In this document: in pieces, positions 1-9,102 of the stretch
How the letters are laid out: each line of letters starts with the position of its first letter
Numbering within the stretch: the stretch's first letter is position 1
Source: Plasmodiophora brassicae
Lineage: Eukaryota > Endomyxa > Phytomyxea > Plasmodiophorida > Plasmodiophoridae
DNA: 64,000 nt
Assembly: GCA_039704465.1 (NCBI GenBank)
Contig: JASFAU010000005.1
Location: 124,001 to 188,000, forward strand
Direction of reading: 5' to 3'
The notes under the pieces: model-generated
The model's database searches: none
Told to the model about the DNA's origin: nothing
What the model saw: only the letters and a program-made list of their open reading frames with translations
Program-made: the position numbers and the translations under genes

Positions 1-157
1 GTACGTCCACTGACACCGGCGTATTGAAGAATTCAACCCTGGATTCGCTGATCATACCGACCGACATCAAAAGCGAGAGCATCTTAAGGAGTACTTTCGC
101 ATTATTCAGCGAGCGCTGTGAAGTTAACAGGAATGTATTACAAGCGAATGAGCGTAT

Positions 158-535
158 TTATTCCGATTGGTCTTTACTCAGTGCCTGTAACGCCTGCAGC
201 ATGGCCTTGTTGATTGCAGACTGCTCTTTCAGGGCGCTTTCGATTCGCGCCAGCGCCTGCCCTGCTGTATGGCTTTGCGAACTCAATTCCGCCGTCTTAA
301 TCATTGCCTCTGCAATACTGTTCATTCCGTCTCGCAGCGAATCACCAAGTGACGCCGCCGACTTGACATCTTTGGAAGACTTTGTACGCTTCGCTGGTGA
401 CGGGTCGACCTCCAACTCACGTTTCGCGCTTCGGTGTCCGCCGTCGTCATCATCAATATCGTCATCGCTCTGCGACTCGCGATCATCTGGTCTATCTGGT
501 CCACCGTCACCATGGCCCCTTCGGAGACTGTCCAT
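158..535 (-). CDS. small acidic/basic hypothetical protein, 125 aa
   Basis: An uninterrupted reading frame with an ATG at 535 and a stop at 158. The N-terminal third is very acidic, with a run of Asp residues around residues 25-31. A basic patch follows (AKRTKSSKD, about residues 48-56) that could act as a nuclear localisation signal. The last 65 residues are Ala/Gln/Glu/Lys-rich with no Pro, which suggests a helix or short coiled coil. I do not recognise the family. The composition suits a small nuclear or chromatin-associated protein, but that is inference. It lies near the window edge, and splicing to a further exon below position 158 cannot be excluded. Confidence 0.45.
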   Translation of the reverse strand: MDSLRRGHGDGGPDRPDDRESQSDDDIDDDDGGHRSAKRELEVDPSPAKRTKSSKDVKSAASLGDSLRDGMNSIAEAMIKTAELSSQSHTAGQALARIESALKEQSAINKAMLQALQALSKDQSE

Positions 536-1368
536 GATGGGTTCTCCTTTCAGCGCAGGATGTGCCTGTACAATAACACAGGCTCAACGTATTGCGGACA
601 ACACTACAAGTCATCGACCGACCTGTAGGTGCTCATGCAGAAGTCAAACCCCTGCAGTGGGCGAACAAAAAGTGCGCCAGTGTCTCTGACTGTGTCTGAG
701 ACTATGAGTGGTCACTAACAGACACGGACGGACCCACGGACACAAACAAACAAAAATACCCGATGACAATCCCAACCAGAAATGCCACGACTTAGAAATT
801 GGACCCGGAAATGCCACGGGTACTTAGCCATTGGGTTTGTGCGCTTCACGGACAAACAAATTTAGCCGACGACAAACCCAAACGGAAACGCCACGGGTAC
901 TTCGCGGAAAGCTGTAGAATGGGGACGTTTTAAGGGTCGTCTCACTCTAAAACGCAATACTTCCTTGTGATCCACTTTACTGACATATCGGTGCAGGCAT
1001 CACAACTAATTTTGACCGGGTGTGCTTTGGGTTTGTCTGATCGGTGAAATTTGTTTGTGGGTCCGTGGGTCCGTGAAACCGTGACAAACAAATTTCACTA
1101 CAGCCCCGCAAATCTGCCCTGTCGACAGCTGTGGTTGTCCAACTACCACTGCCGTCCAGACAATGGGATCGACATGCGCGACATCGCATGAAGTGGGCGC
1201 GCAACGCGGAATTAGCGAATCCAGACGAGAAGGCAGACCCGGGTGGTACGATTTGAATCTCCAACCGGTGCGGCGAGGCGAAGCTCGCGAATGGTTTGCA
1301 ATAACCCGTGTGACTCACAGGTTGGGAGTCGATTTGTCTGGGCGGCCTCCTCTACAGTGTTTGCGATC
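536..1368. other. intergenic region with direct and inverted repeats
   Basis: No convincing gene between the small minus-strand protein and the lipase. The stretch holds short dispersed repeats: a GAAATGCCACGGGTACTT-type motif near 809-826 and again near 886-903, and several ACAAACAAATTT/GGACCCACGGACA elements around 720-760, 850-865 and 1044-1098 in both orientations. This looks like decayed mobile-element or promoter-associated repeat sequence. Confidence 0.4.
1044..1098. repeat. perfect 15-bp inverted repeat (stem-loop)
   Basis: GTGAAATTTGTTTGT at 1044-1058 is matched by its exact reverse complement at 1084-1098, with a 25-nt loop containing two GGTCCGTG-like repeats. The same arm-plus-loop sequence occurs in reverse orientation around 723-756. 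It may be a small fold-back element or terminator-like hairpin; no transposase is present. Confidence 0.6.
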
Positions 1369-2724
1369 ATGGACGACGCCTGGGTCCGTTTCCAGTCGCG
1401 AGCACAGCAATTACGCCACGTGCTCCAGACACGATCTGCCCTGGCGATCCTGCACGCCTACCACGTTGTCGTACTGGACGCCGCCATCGCCGTCCTCGAC
1501 GCGATCAGGTGGTTCCCGACCGGGCAGGAGCGCCTCGAACGCATCCTTCAGGCGACCGCCTCGTTCCTGTTCGCTGGCCAGTACAGGACCGGGAAACGCG
1601 AATCCGTCCCGTATGCACTGGTGAACGTCGTCGACACGCGGTTCCACCTACATCAGGATTACGCGGCGCGCCTCGCTAAGGAGTTCCCCTGGGTTGCGGA
1701 ACAGGCGTCGACGTGCGAGATCGACCACCCGCACACGGTGCACTTCCTCGCCCTGATCAGCAAACTCGCCTACGAATCGCGGCCGGTCATCAGCGATTTC
1801 GTCGCCCGGAAATGGGGCCTGCAGGTCCAGTTCGTGACAGCCGGGACCTCGTCGGTGAATGCGAGCGGGGGCGTCGGACGGACCCACCTGACTGGGCACC
1901 GGTTTGCAGGACTGGCGTGGTCGTCTCGACGGATCGTGCCGTCATCATCTGCTTCCAGGCGGTTACGTCCAGCGGCCGACGCGTCCCGACCGGCCTGGAC
2001 GGCGTCGCCGCTGAGCTCCCCGACGGGAAGGGCGTCATCTACAACGGGTTCCACAAGGCAGGCCACCGCGAGTGAACCGATTCGCGTCACCGTAACAGGA
2101 CAACCTGCAGGACCTATTCGGCAAGGGCGCCGCTGATGGGCTGACCATGGTGGAAGCGCTGGAGAACGCTGCCCTTCGCGAGCCGCACGTCCGCAAGCTG
2201 ATCGTCGTCACCGGCCACGGCCTGGGCGGGTCCCTGGCCGCCCTGTTCTGCCTGATGTGCGATGCCCGCATCCGCCAGCGCATCGCCGGCTGCGTCACGT
2301 TCGGCCAGCCCAAGGTCTGCGACGTCGCGTTCCGCCAGGCCGTCGAAAGGTACGTCCGGTCGAGCGGCGCTGCGCCCGACCAGAGACGCCCGCCGATCAG
2401 CTGCTCTGTGCCAGGGACTTCACGGGCAAGTACGTCCAGTACGTCTACGCGAACGATTTCTTCACGACGCTGCCCTTCTTCGGCGTGCTGGATTTCAGGG
2501 ACCGCGAAGAGAGGCGCTATGTGGGCGGCGGTCTGGGTGATCCCAGCGCCCTTGACCTGGTATCGCTCCTACCGCGTCGCGTGTTCCAGGCGCTGTCGTT
2601 TCCGGCGCGCGGGGAGTCGTTGCTCCGCGCCCTGGTCCGACTAGCGCTCCTGCCGTTGCCCAGCGTGGACGACCACCTACCCTGCAATTACGAACGGGCC
2701 CTGCGCGACCGGATCACGCCATGA
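1369..2724 (+). CDS. class-3 lipase-like (alpha/beta hydrolase) protein with Ser-to-Gly at the nucleophile
   Basis: Multi-exon gene starting MDDAWVRFQ at 1369. Splicing about 1851-1909 (59 nt) joins VQFVTAGTS to TGVVVSTDRAVIICFQ, and 2350-2414 (65 nt, GTACGT..CAG) joins AVER to DFTGKYVQYV. The junction between about 2034 and 2110 is unresolved. Class-3 lipase landmarks are in order: GVIYNGFHKA, VTGHGLGGSLA (nucleophile elbow), TFGQPKVCD, YANDFFTTLP (catalytic Asp region) and DDHLPCNY (catalytic His region). The elbow normally reads GHSLGG, but codon 2219-2221 is GGC (Gly), so the nucleophile is missing. Family assignment is good; catalytic activity is doubtful. A pseudoenzyme role is inference. 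Confidence 0.75.
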
Positions 2725-2888
2725 CCCCCGGCGAACGTCATAAAGTTGACTCATCGGATGACGAAGGCGCGCTGACTCAACGCAGGCGACCGACGATGAC
2801 GTGATGTGTGGGCGGGCACCCCGGCCAACACGTGCCACTCGTATAACGTCAGGCAATTCGTAATTTTAATCTAAGAGCTGTGACGAAG

Positions 2889-5678
2889 ATGATGATGGTG
2901 ACGGGGCGATCGTGGATCGTGCCCGCGCTCGTCGCCCTGCTGACGGCATCGGCGAGCGCCGCCGGGTCGTGTGGGACGTGCTCCGGCCAGGCCCACATCT
3001 GCACGTCGATGCAGGCGTCGCCGTCGGCCCCCGTCATGCCGTCCGCGATCACCGTCCTGGAGGCGCCGGCGAACGGCACCGGGTCGACGGCGGCGCTGAA
3101 GAAGTGGTCCGGGTTCACCCTGCAGACGACGGGCCTGTACCAGATGTTCCACACCGGGCGCGTCTCCGTCCAGTGCGAGTTCGTCGCCACGCCGTCGGAG
3201 ACGGTCGAGATCCAGGCCTGCCGGGCGCGGTTCGCGTCGCCTCCCGCCGCCCTGGGCACCTGCGCCGGCGTCGACGTGCGCGTCGACGCCGGCGCCCAGG
3301 TCTACATGAACGGCGACCTGGTCGACCTGGCGACGGCGGCCGCGTTCCCGTACGCGGCCCAGCTGGGCCTGAAGCTCGCCGTCGCCAACGTCGACGCGCT
3401 CCAGGTCGCCTGCGACGGCGTCGTCGTCACGCTCGCCGACGCGTTCGTCAGCGTCGACGTCGCCGCGGGCGCCGCCGTCAAGGATTGCAACGGCCTGCTG
3501 TGCCCAGGGCTGGCGGGCACGTCGTCCGACGACATCCTGCGCACGTACGAGGTGTCGTCGCGGGCGATCCAGCCCCTGCCCAAGTGCTACGACACGACGG
3601 CGACGACGACGACGACGTCGTTCCCGGGCGTGGCGGCCAGGAAGGTGGACTCGTCGAAGACGATGCCGTACGCCGTGTTCGCGTCCGAGGCGGTGCTTCG
3701 GGCCGTGCTCGACGAGTGCCTGGCCGGGCAGACGCTCGAGGCGATGATCACCGACAGCGTGTTCGGGGCGCACGTCGAGGCCTGCATGTACGACAAGTCG
3801 TACGGGCCGGGCATGGAGGACGACGCCCTGGCGTCCATGCGCGCCTACATCCTGCGCCAGGCGGGCGCCACCCGGTCGACGACGGCGTCGTCGCCGCTCG
3901 TCTACGTCGCCCAGTCGAAGACGTACGATCTGTCAAAGATCCCGCGGGAGACGGTCGCGACGCGCCCAGACACGCTGGACATGACGACTGCCGTCGGCTA
4001 CGACGCCCGGTTCATGCGGTACGCGCCGCGCGCCGACCTGCGCGTCTCCGGGCCGCGGTCCCGTACGCCGGGCCGCCTGCTGACGCTGACGGAGCTGGCC
4101 CTGCCGCCGTCCCCGACGACCGCACCGGCACCCGCCGCCGTCCAGGGGACCGTCCCGTCCGTCGACCTTGTCAACGTTCCCGAGACGGCGGCGTCGGCGC
4201 CCATGATGACGACCGCACCGGCACCCGCCGGCGTTCAGGTGACCGTCCCGTCCGTCGACCTTGTCAACGTTCCCAAGACAGCGCCGGCGCCGTTGGCGCC
4301 CATGACGACGGCACCGGCGGCCACGACGCCAGGCAGGTCGACGCGGAACAGCGCAGGCCCTATTGCCGCAAGCACGCCGAACGCCGCTCCCATGACTGCT
4401 GCTCCGGCGAGTGCAGCCCCAGCCGCAAAGGCCGTATCGACTGCAGCTCCGACGACGTCGGTGGCCCCGGCGGGTGCCGCCCCGACGACGTCGACTGCGG
4501 TGAACGTAGTTCCTACGCCGGCCGCGTCGACCGTGTCGACTGCGTCTCCGAAGGCCATGGCTCCGGCGGGTGCAGTTCCGGCGACGGCGCCCGGCGGAGC
4601 ACGGGGAACGTTTGCGCCCGCGGGCGCATCGCCTGGTGCCCCGATGACGTCGGTTCCCTCTGGCAGTACGTCGGCAGTGGGCGTCGTGCCGGGGGTGCCA
4701 GCGGGTGCCACAGTGACGCACGCCTTCACGAAGACGCACACGGGCGAGAAGGTGGACGAGGTCGCCGGCGCGATCTGGGCGACGCGGTCGTTCGCGTTCA
4801 CGGCCGTGTCGATCGCCCGCACGCGAACGATCTTCGGGACGGTTCTCTGCATCGGCGGCCCGTCCGAGTTCATCAGCAACGCGTCGTTCGCGTCGCTGCT
4901 GACGATCGATGGGTTCCTGCGGATCGCGCCGTCGTCGGCGCCGCTGCGGCAGCTGGCACAGGAGGTCCTCATGGCGAGCCAGGGCACGACCGCTGCCGAC
5001 GCGCCGGGCAACGCCGGGTTCTGCATGGCCAACCCGCTCGGCGACGGCGACGTCTGCGTTGCCAGGCGCACCCGGTCCAACCTGCAGGTGTTCCGCCGCG
5101 AGAAGCAGGACAGGGCCATGACGATCTTCATCCCGGGCCCGCAGCCCGTCAACGTCCAGTGCCACGACGTGTTCACGTCGACGACGATGACGTTCACGCT
5201 GTCCGGGCGCGATGAGCTCCCGGCGCAGCAGGCGCCGCCGCAGCAGCAAGGCCCACTGGGCGACGTCCCCATCCCGGGTGGCGATGCTCGACGGGCGAAC
5301 GCCGACGACGTGATCTGGCCTGTGCGCCAGGCCAGCCTGACGATCCCGATGCCGCGCAAGACGGCACCATCCGACGATCTGACTCCGGGCGTCCCGGCGC
5401 CGAACGGGCGTCCTGCTCTGCCGAGCATTGCTGTCGACAGCGCCGGCCTGCCGATCGTGCCGGCGGGTGGTGCCTCGCAGCAGCCGATGACGCTGAACGG
5501 GGACAGGTTCACGGCCACGATCCCCGTTGCTGGTGGCCCGGCACCCGTTACTGGCCTGCCTTCGAACGGAGCGCAGACCCTAGGCGCGTCGTCGTTCCCG
5601 ACGCGCGCGCCGTCCGCTGGCGGGGCCAACCAGGGCGCGAGCGTGAACCCGGCGGCTCCTGAATCGTGCTCCACATAA
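2889..5678 (+). CDS. large secreted Cys- and Thr/Ala/Pro-rich protein
   Basis: Single long open frame of about 929 aa. The ATG at 2889 precedes a clear signal peptide ending near ASASAAGS. Residues about 30-380 form a Cys-rich region; one stretch (CNGLLCPGLAGTSSDDILRT) faintly recalls the end of a von Willebrand type D domain, a weak similarity only. Residues about 410-600 are a low-complexity Thr/Ala/Pro linker typical of O-glycosylated surface proteins. It contains a direct duplication of about 90 bp around VTVPSVDLVNVP (4120-4180 and 4211-4272). A second Cys-containing region follows (about 610-780), then a Pro/Gln-rich tail. No transmembrane or GPI signal is seen at the end, so it is probably secreted or wall-associated. 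Family unknown. Confidence 0.75.
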   Translation: MMMVTGRSWIVPALVALLTASASAAGSCGTCSGQAHICTSMQASPSAPVMPSAITVLEAPANGTGSTAALKKWSGFTLQTTGLYQMFHTGRVSVQCEFVATPSETVEIQACRARFASPPAALGTCAGVDVRVDAGAQVYMNGDLVDLATAAAFPYAAQLGLKLAVANVDALQVACDGVVVTLADAFVSVDVAAGAAVKDCNGLLCPGLAGTSSDDILRTYEVSSRAIQPLPKCYDTTATTTTTSFPGVAARKVDSSKTMPYAVFASEAVLRAVLDECLAGQTLEAMITDSVFGAHVEACMYDKSYGPGMEDDALASMRAYILRQAGATRSTTASSPLVYVAQSKTYDLSKIPRETVATRPDTLDMTTAVGYDARFMRYAPRADLRVSGPRSRTPGRLLTLTELALPPSPTTAPAPAAVQGTVPSVDLVNVPETAASAPMMTTAPAPAGVQVTVPSVDLVNVPKTAPAPLAPMTTAPAATTPGRSTRNSAGPIAASTPNAAPMTAAPASAAPAAKAVSTAAPTTSVAPAGAAPTTSTAVNVVPTPAASTVSTASPKAMAPAGAVPATAPGGARGTFAPAGASPGAPMTSVPSGSTSAVGVVPGVPAGATVTHAFTKTHTGEKVDEVAGAIWATRSFAFTAVSIARTRTIFGTVLCIGGPSEFISNASFASLLTIDGFLRIAPSSAPLRQLAQEVLMASQGTTAADAPGNAGFCMANPLGDGDVCVARRTRSNLQVFRREKQDRAMTIFIPGPQPVNVQCHDVFTSTTMTFTLSGRDELPAQQAPPQQQGPLGDVPIPGGDARRANADDVIWPVRQASLTIPMPRKTAPSDDLTPGVPAPNGRPALPSIAVDSAGLPIVPAGGASQQPMTLNGDRFTATIPVAGGPAPVTGLPSNGAQTLGASSFPTRAPSAGGANQGASVNPAAPESCST

Positions 5679-5768
5679 ACAGGAAGTCGGCGTATCGTAC
5701 GCGTTGTGTCGATGGATGATGCTTGCGCGAGCTGAACGCGGCGAGTCTGGACAGCCTTGTCGCATGCG

Positions 5769-6928
5769 CTAGTTTACACATTGCGATCCTGCCAGCGTGG
5801 CCAGCACGGCCTTCGTCCTCTGCTGGATGGAGTCCTTGAACATGAACAGCAACGCGGATCCCAGGACGCTCTTGACGATCTGGGTTTGCATGCCCTGCAC
5901 GACAGCATTGGGTTGCTGCTGCCGACGGGCAGGCGGGGACGAATCGGGTGGCACTAGACCTTGTACATCGCGAGGAACCCGTCCTGCTGGAGGATGTGCA
6001 GTAGGGTCGCCGTGACGCCGACGTCCGCACCCTTGGACGATTGCAGGCGCGTCTTCGCCATGATGTACGGGTACGTGATCACCGTCGCCACAGCTTTCGC
6101 TCTGGACGGGCGGACGTCAGCAGCGGGAACGGTTTACGTACACGGATGGCGCATGCCCACATGGCGCCAATGACGAATGCCTCGAAGGCCGTCAGCTCGA
6201 CGGCGGCGCTGGCGGCGGCCGTATCGTCGTCCGCACGCCGCTTCCGCTTGACGCTGCGCCACCATTTCTTGAGCTTGTCGAATACCATGAACTGGATCGC
6301 CGGGTTCGTCGTCAGGACCAGCGCAGGCATCATGCCTTTGTAGAGGGCGCCGAGCCCCTCGGTCGCGACGATGTCCGACACGACGCCGGTGATCCCGGAC
6401 GACGACCGCCCGCCACCGTGGCCGGTCTGCAACCGGGTCTGCACGACGCTACAGGAGACAGCAGGTCGAAAGGCGCGCCCAGAGCCCACAGCGTCACGCC
6501 GATTGCGAACCTCACTGGATTGACAAAGATCTGGCTGATCGCGCCGGCCAGCATGCCGACCGCCAACGACCGCACGATGGACATGTTCGGCCCAGCGAGC
6601 GACTTCAGCGCCGCGTAGTTCGAGAAGTACATACTGTTCTGGACCACGACCTGGCGCGCACGGGCACGTCAGACCAGGGCAGGCGCGCGCGCCTAACTCA
6701 TGGGTGTCCCGGGTCCCCCACCTTGACGTACTCACTGTGCAGTCCGACGAACAGCCCGGCGACGCCGTCGCGCTGCACGATGGCGCGCAGGATCGCGACC
6801 GTGGAGTCGGCGGCGCCCGGGTCCGCCTGCAGGCGCGTTTTCACCAGGTCCAACGGGTACGTGATCGTCGACGACAGCAGGCCGGCGGCGACGCCCGACG
6901 CCGCCTCCTGTGCGATCCGCCACGACAT
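5769..6928 (-). CDS. SLC25 carrier, peroxisomal adenine-nucleotide/CoA type
   Basis: Five exons read from MSWRIAQEAASG (ATG 6928) to SQCVN and TAG at 5769. Introns were inferred at the joints EYVK/VVVQNSMYF, VNP/VSVVQTRLQ, FVIGA/IAKAVATVITYP (6102-6160, 59 nt) and AMYK/GMQTQIVK; each restores carrier consensus. The three carrier signatures are present: YPLDLVKTRLQ, NPVSVVQTRLQ and YPYIMAKTRLQ. The middle signature lacks the acidic residue, and the third begins YPYI. Both features match the SLC25A17/PMP34/ANT1 branch that moves ATP, CoA, FAD or NAD across the peroxisomal membrane. The family call is firm; the subfamily and substrate are inference. The lysine/arginine patch KRKRR lies in a matrix-side loop. 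Confidence 0.85.
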
Positions 6929-7150
6929 GGACGGCGGGCGTGGGTCGGCGGCCGCCCACGATTCAAACCCGAACACTGCGTTTTATTCGAGTCGACCCGC
7001 GAAGAGTCGGCCACCCAAACGTTACACGGCCCCTGCCAGTGCCGTCTCACATCGCCGGTGTCCATGTCGGTTCTCGTGCCACTGTGTGCACTTCGTCGTC
7101 GTAACCGGCGTGGCAGTTGAGGGAAACAGTGTGTGCACGTGTGTGTGTGC

Positions 7151-7156
<6 letters not shown>

Positions 7157-7185
<29 letters not shown>
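7157..7185. repeat. (AG)n microsatellite
   Basis: A 29-nt uninterrupted AG dinucleotide run, preceded by a GTGTGTGTG stretch, in the gap between the SLC25 carrier promoter and the end of the lectin gene. Nothing else is recognisable between about 6990 and 7231. Confidence 0.9.
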
Positions 7186-7189
<4 letters not shown>

Positions 7190-7231
7190 AAGAGAAAGTT
7201 CGGTAGGTCAACGATACGGGGAGGGCAGCGG

Positions 7232-9052
7232 TTAGTCGAAGACGGGTTCGATTTGGATGTCGCCAAGTCGGATCCAGCGGCCAGGTGTAGCCGCGTCGGC
7301 CGTCCGAACGAGGACGTCGAACATTCCGTCCCGGTCGGGCGTGAATTCGACGGTGTAGGTGCCGTCGTGGTTGTCGGCGATGGCGTCAGTCAGGTCGATC
7401 AGGCAGCTGGACGCAGCGTCGATGGAGCAGTCGCCATCGTCGCGTTGCGGCCGCAAGGCGACGCAGAACGTAACCGGTTCGCCGCTGTATCGAGGAAACC
7501 CACAGGAATCCCGGGCCTCCAACGTGAACCGGGACGGGTGAAGAGTGCTGCCAGTGATCAACCCCTTCTCAACGAGGACGAACATCGGCACATGAAGTAC
7601 CGGACGAGACAACGACATCAGCTCGATCGTCTGGATGCTGTACGTTAGCCACTCGGTGCTGGCAGTTACCCCTACAGGAACCGGCGGTCAGTTGCAGGCC
7701 GTAGGGGTGACACACGCACGCGAACCAATCCAGGCGCGGTTCCTCGCTAACTTTAGCAGAGCTGTGTTGAAATTCGCTACTAGCACGTGCTTGTCGTCGA
7801 TGTAGACGTCGACACGCTCACTTTGGTGCGTATAGTCAATCCTGGCTGTGTGGAATTTCCTACGAGGCACGCGTCGGCGCTAAACGCTCACGTTGACACA
7901 TTAGGGGATTGTCGCCTACCCATCATCGTATGCCACGATAGTCTCATGAGTCCTTGCTATTTCCACCCCATCGCGCATCACGTAAATTGCTGTCGAAAAC
8001 TGATTACTGAACACGATGGCCAGTTCTGAGCTCCGGCCTAGACCTGTGGCACTGCTGTCAACCAGGTCGTTATCACCAAATGGAAACGGCGGCACGTGCA
8101 ACTTACCGAGGCCCCACTTATTCCTTGAAAACGCTTCTGGACCTTCCCCTTGAACAACGAACGCGATACCATTCGAAAGGATTGCGAATCCTTGCATACG
8201 AAACGTCATCGTGAACGAGAACGAATCGTCAATGCGGACCGGCTGTCTCCAGAACACTGACGTGAACTGATGCCGACCGGTTGTGATATCTTCCTTGCTC
8301 ATGTGAGCACAAGCAAAGCGTTTCCAAAGCAGGAAGGCACGTACCGACTGCAGATCCGTTCCTGGCAATTTTCGCACCATCGCCATTAACAAGAATGGAC
8401 GGATCGGCGAAATGCGCCGTGTCGAAGCCAGGGACGAACGCCATCTTGGGATGGCATTCGGGAGCAAGTTTACAGTCCTCATGTCCCTGCGATTCGAACT
8501 TATGCAGCGTCAGTCTAGGCAAACATTTAGTCTAAGCATTGCGTGTCCAGGTGAACAATGCCCACATTTGGGTAAACAGTAGCGGTTCGGAATTTGGCGC
8601 TCGAATCTCAATGTCCAGAACACCTTTATCGACATCGATGCATCTGCAGTTGCCATGGTGAACAATTCATCAGCTCCTATCAACCAGCGACATCCTGACA
8701 ATCGGTTGTGCAGAATCTTCTCATCGAAAAGTCTGAGTCCGGTTTCGATCACCTGATGCCGGTCGACGTTGAAGGTGAGGTCGTCGATACTGCGACAATG
8801 AAACCGTCACTGTGCGTCCATTGCACGTTGCTATACGGCGACCAACGTAGTGACTGTCAGAGGGTGAAGCTCCCAGTGGTTCTGTTCCTTTACGGACGCC
8901 AACTTGACTTCCGGTGTCGGTGGCAGGCGAACAAATGGGATGTAGCCAGAGTGTACACCTGAGCATATGACAGCCTCAGCTACCGCGAGAGGTGATCCGT
9001 GCTGAGGATCTGCCGTTACCGTCGAGGTCGGTGAAGAAAAGCTTTCCATCAA
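7232..9052 (-). CDS. PA14-like / L-type lectin / filamin-repeat surface protein
   Basis: Multi-exon minus-strand gene, proposed ATG at 9052 and stop at 7232. The N-terminal part resembles PA14: TIDDLTFNVDRHQVIETG, then KVFWT and QIPNRY, restored by an intron that joins LTVTT to IDDLTF. The middle matches legume-type (L-type) lectin folds: SILVNGDGAKI, QPVRIDDSFSFTMTF, GIAFVVQGEG, ARIDYTHQSERVDVYID, and after an intron TASTEWLTYSIQTIEL. The last 110 residues look like one filamin/ABP280 Ig repeat (TLEARDSCG, then DNHDGTYTVEFTPDRDG). All three modules bind sugars or mediate contacts in known proteins, so an adhesive or carbohydrate-recognition role is likely. The start codon and signal peptide are unresolved. 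The upstream LEA2-like gene ends only 50 bp away on the same strand. Confidence 0.6.
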
Positions 9053-9102
9053 TCCGGTTGCAAGCCAGGACAAAGTTGAGCGGATTATAAATCTATACAG
9101 AT

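Noticed and set aside
2912..5249. Long open frames of 767 aa (plus) and 438 aa (minus) inside the secreted-protein gene
   Set aside because: They are Arg/Gly/Pro-rich shadow frames from high-GC codon bias; only the 2889-5678 frame has a signal peptide and balanced composition.
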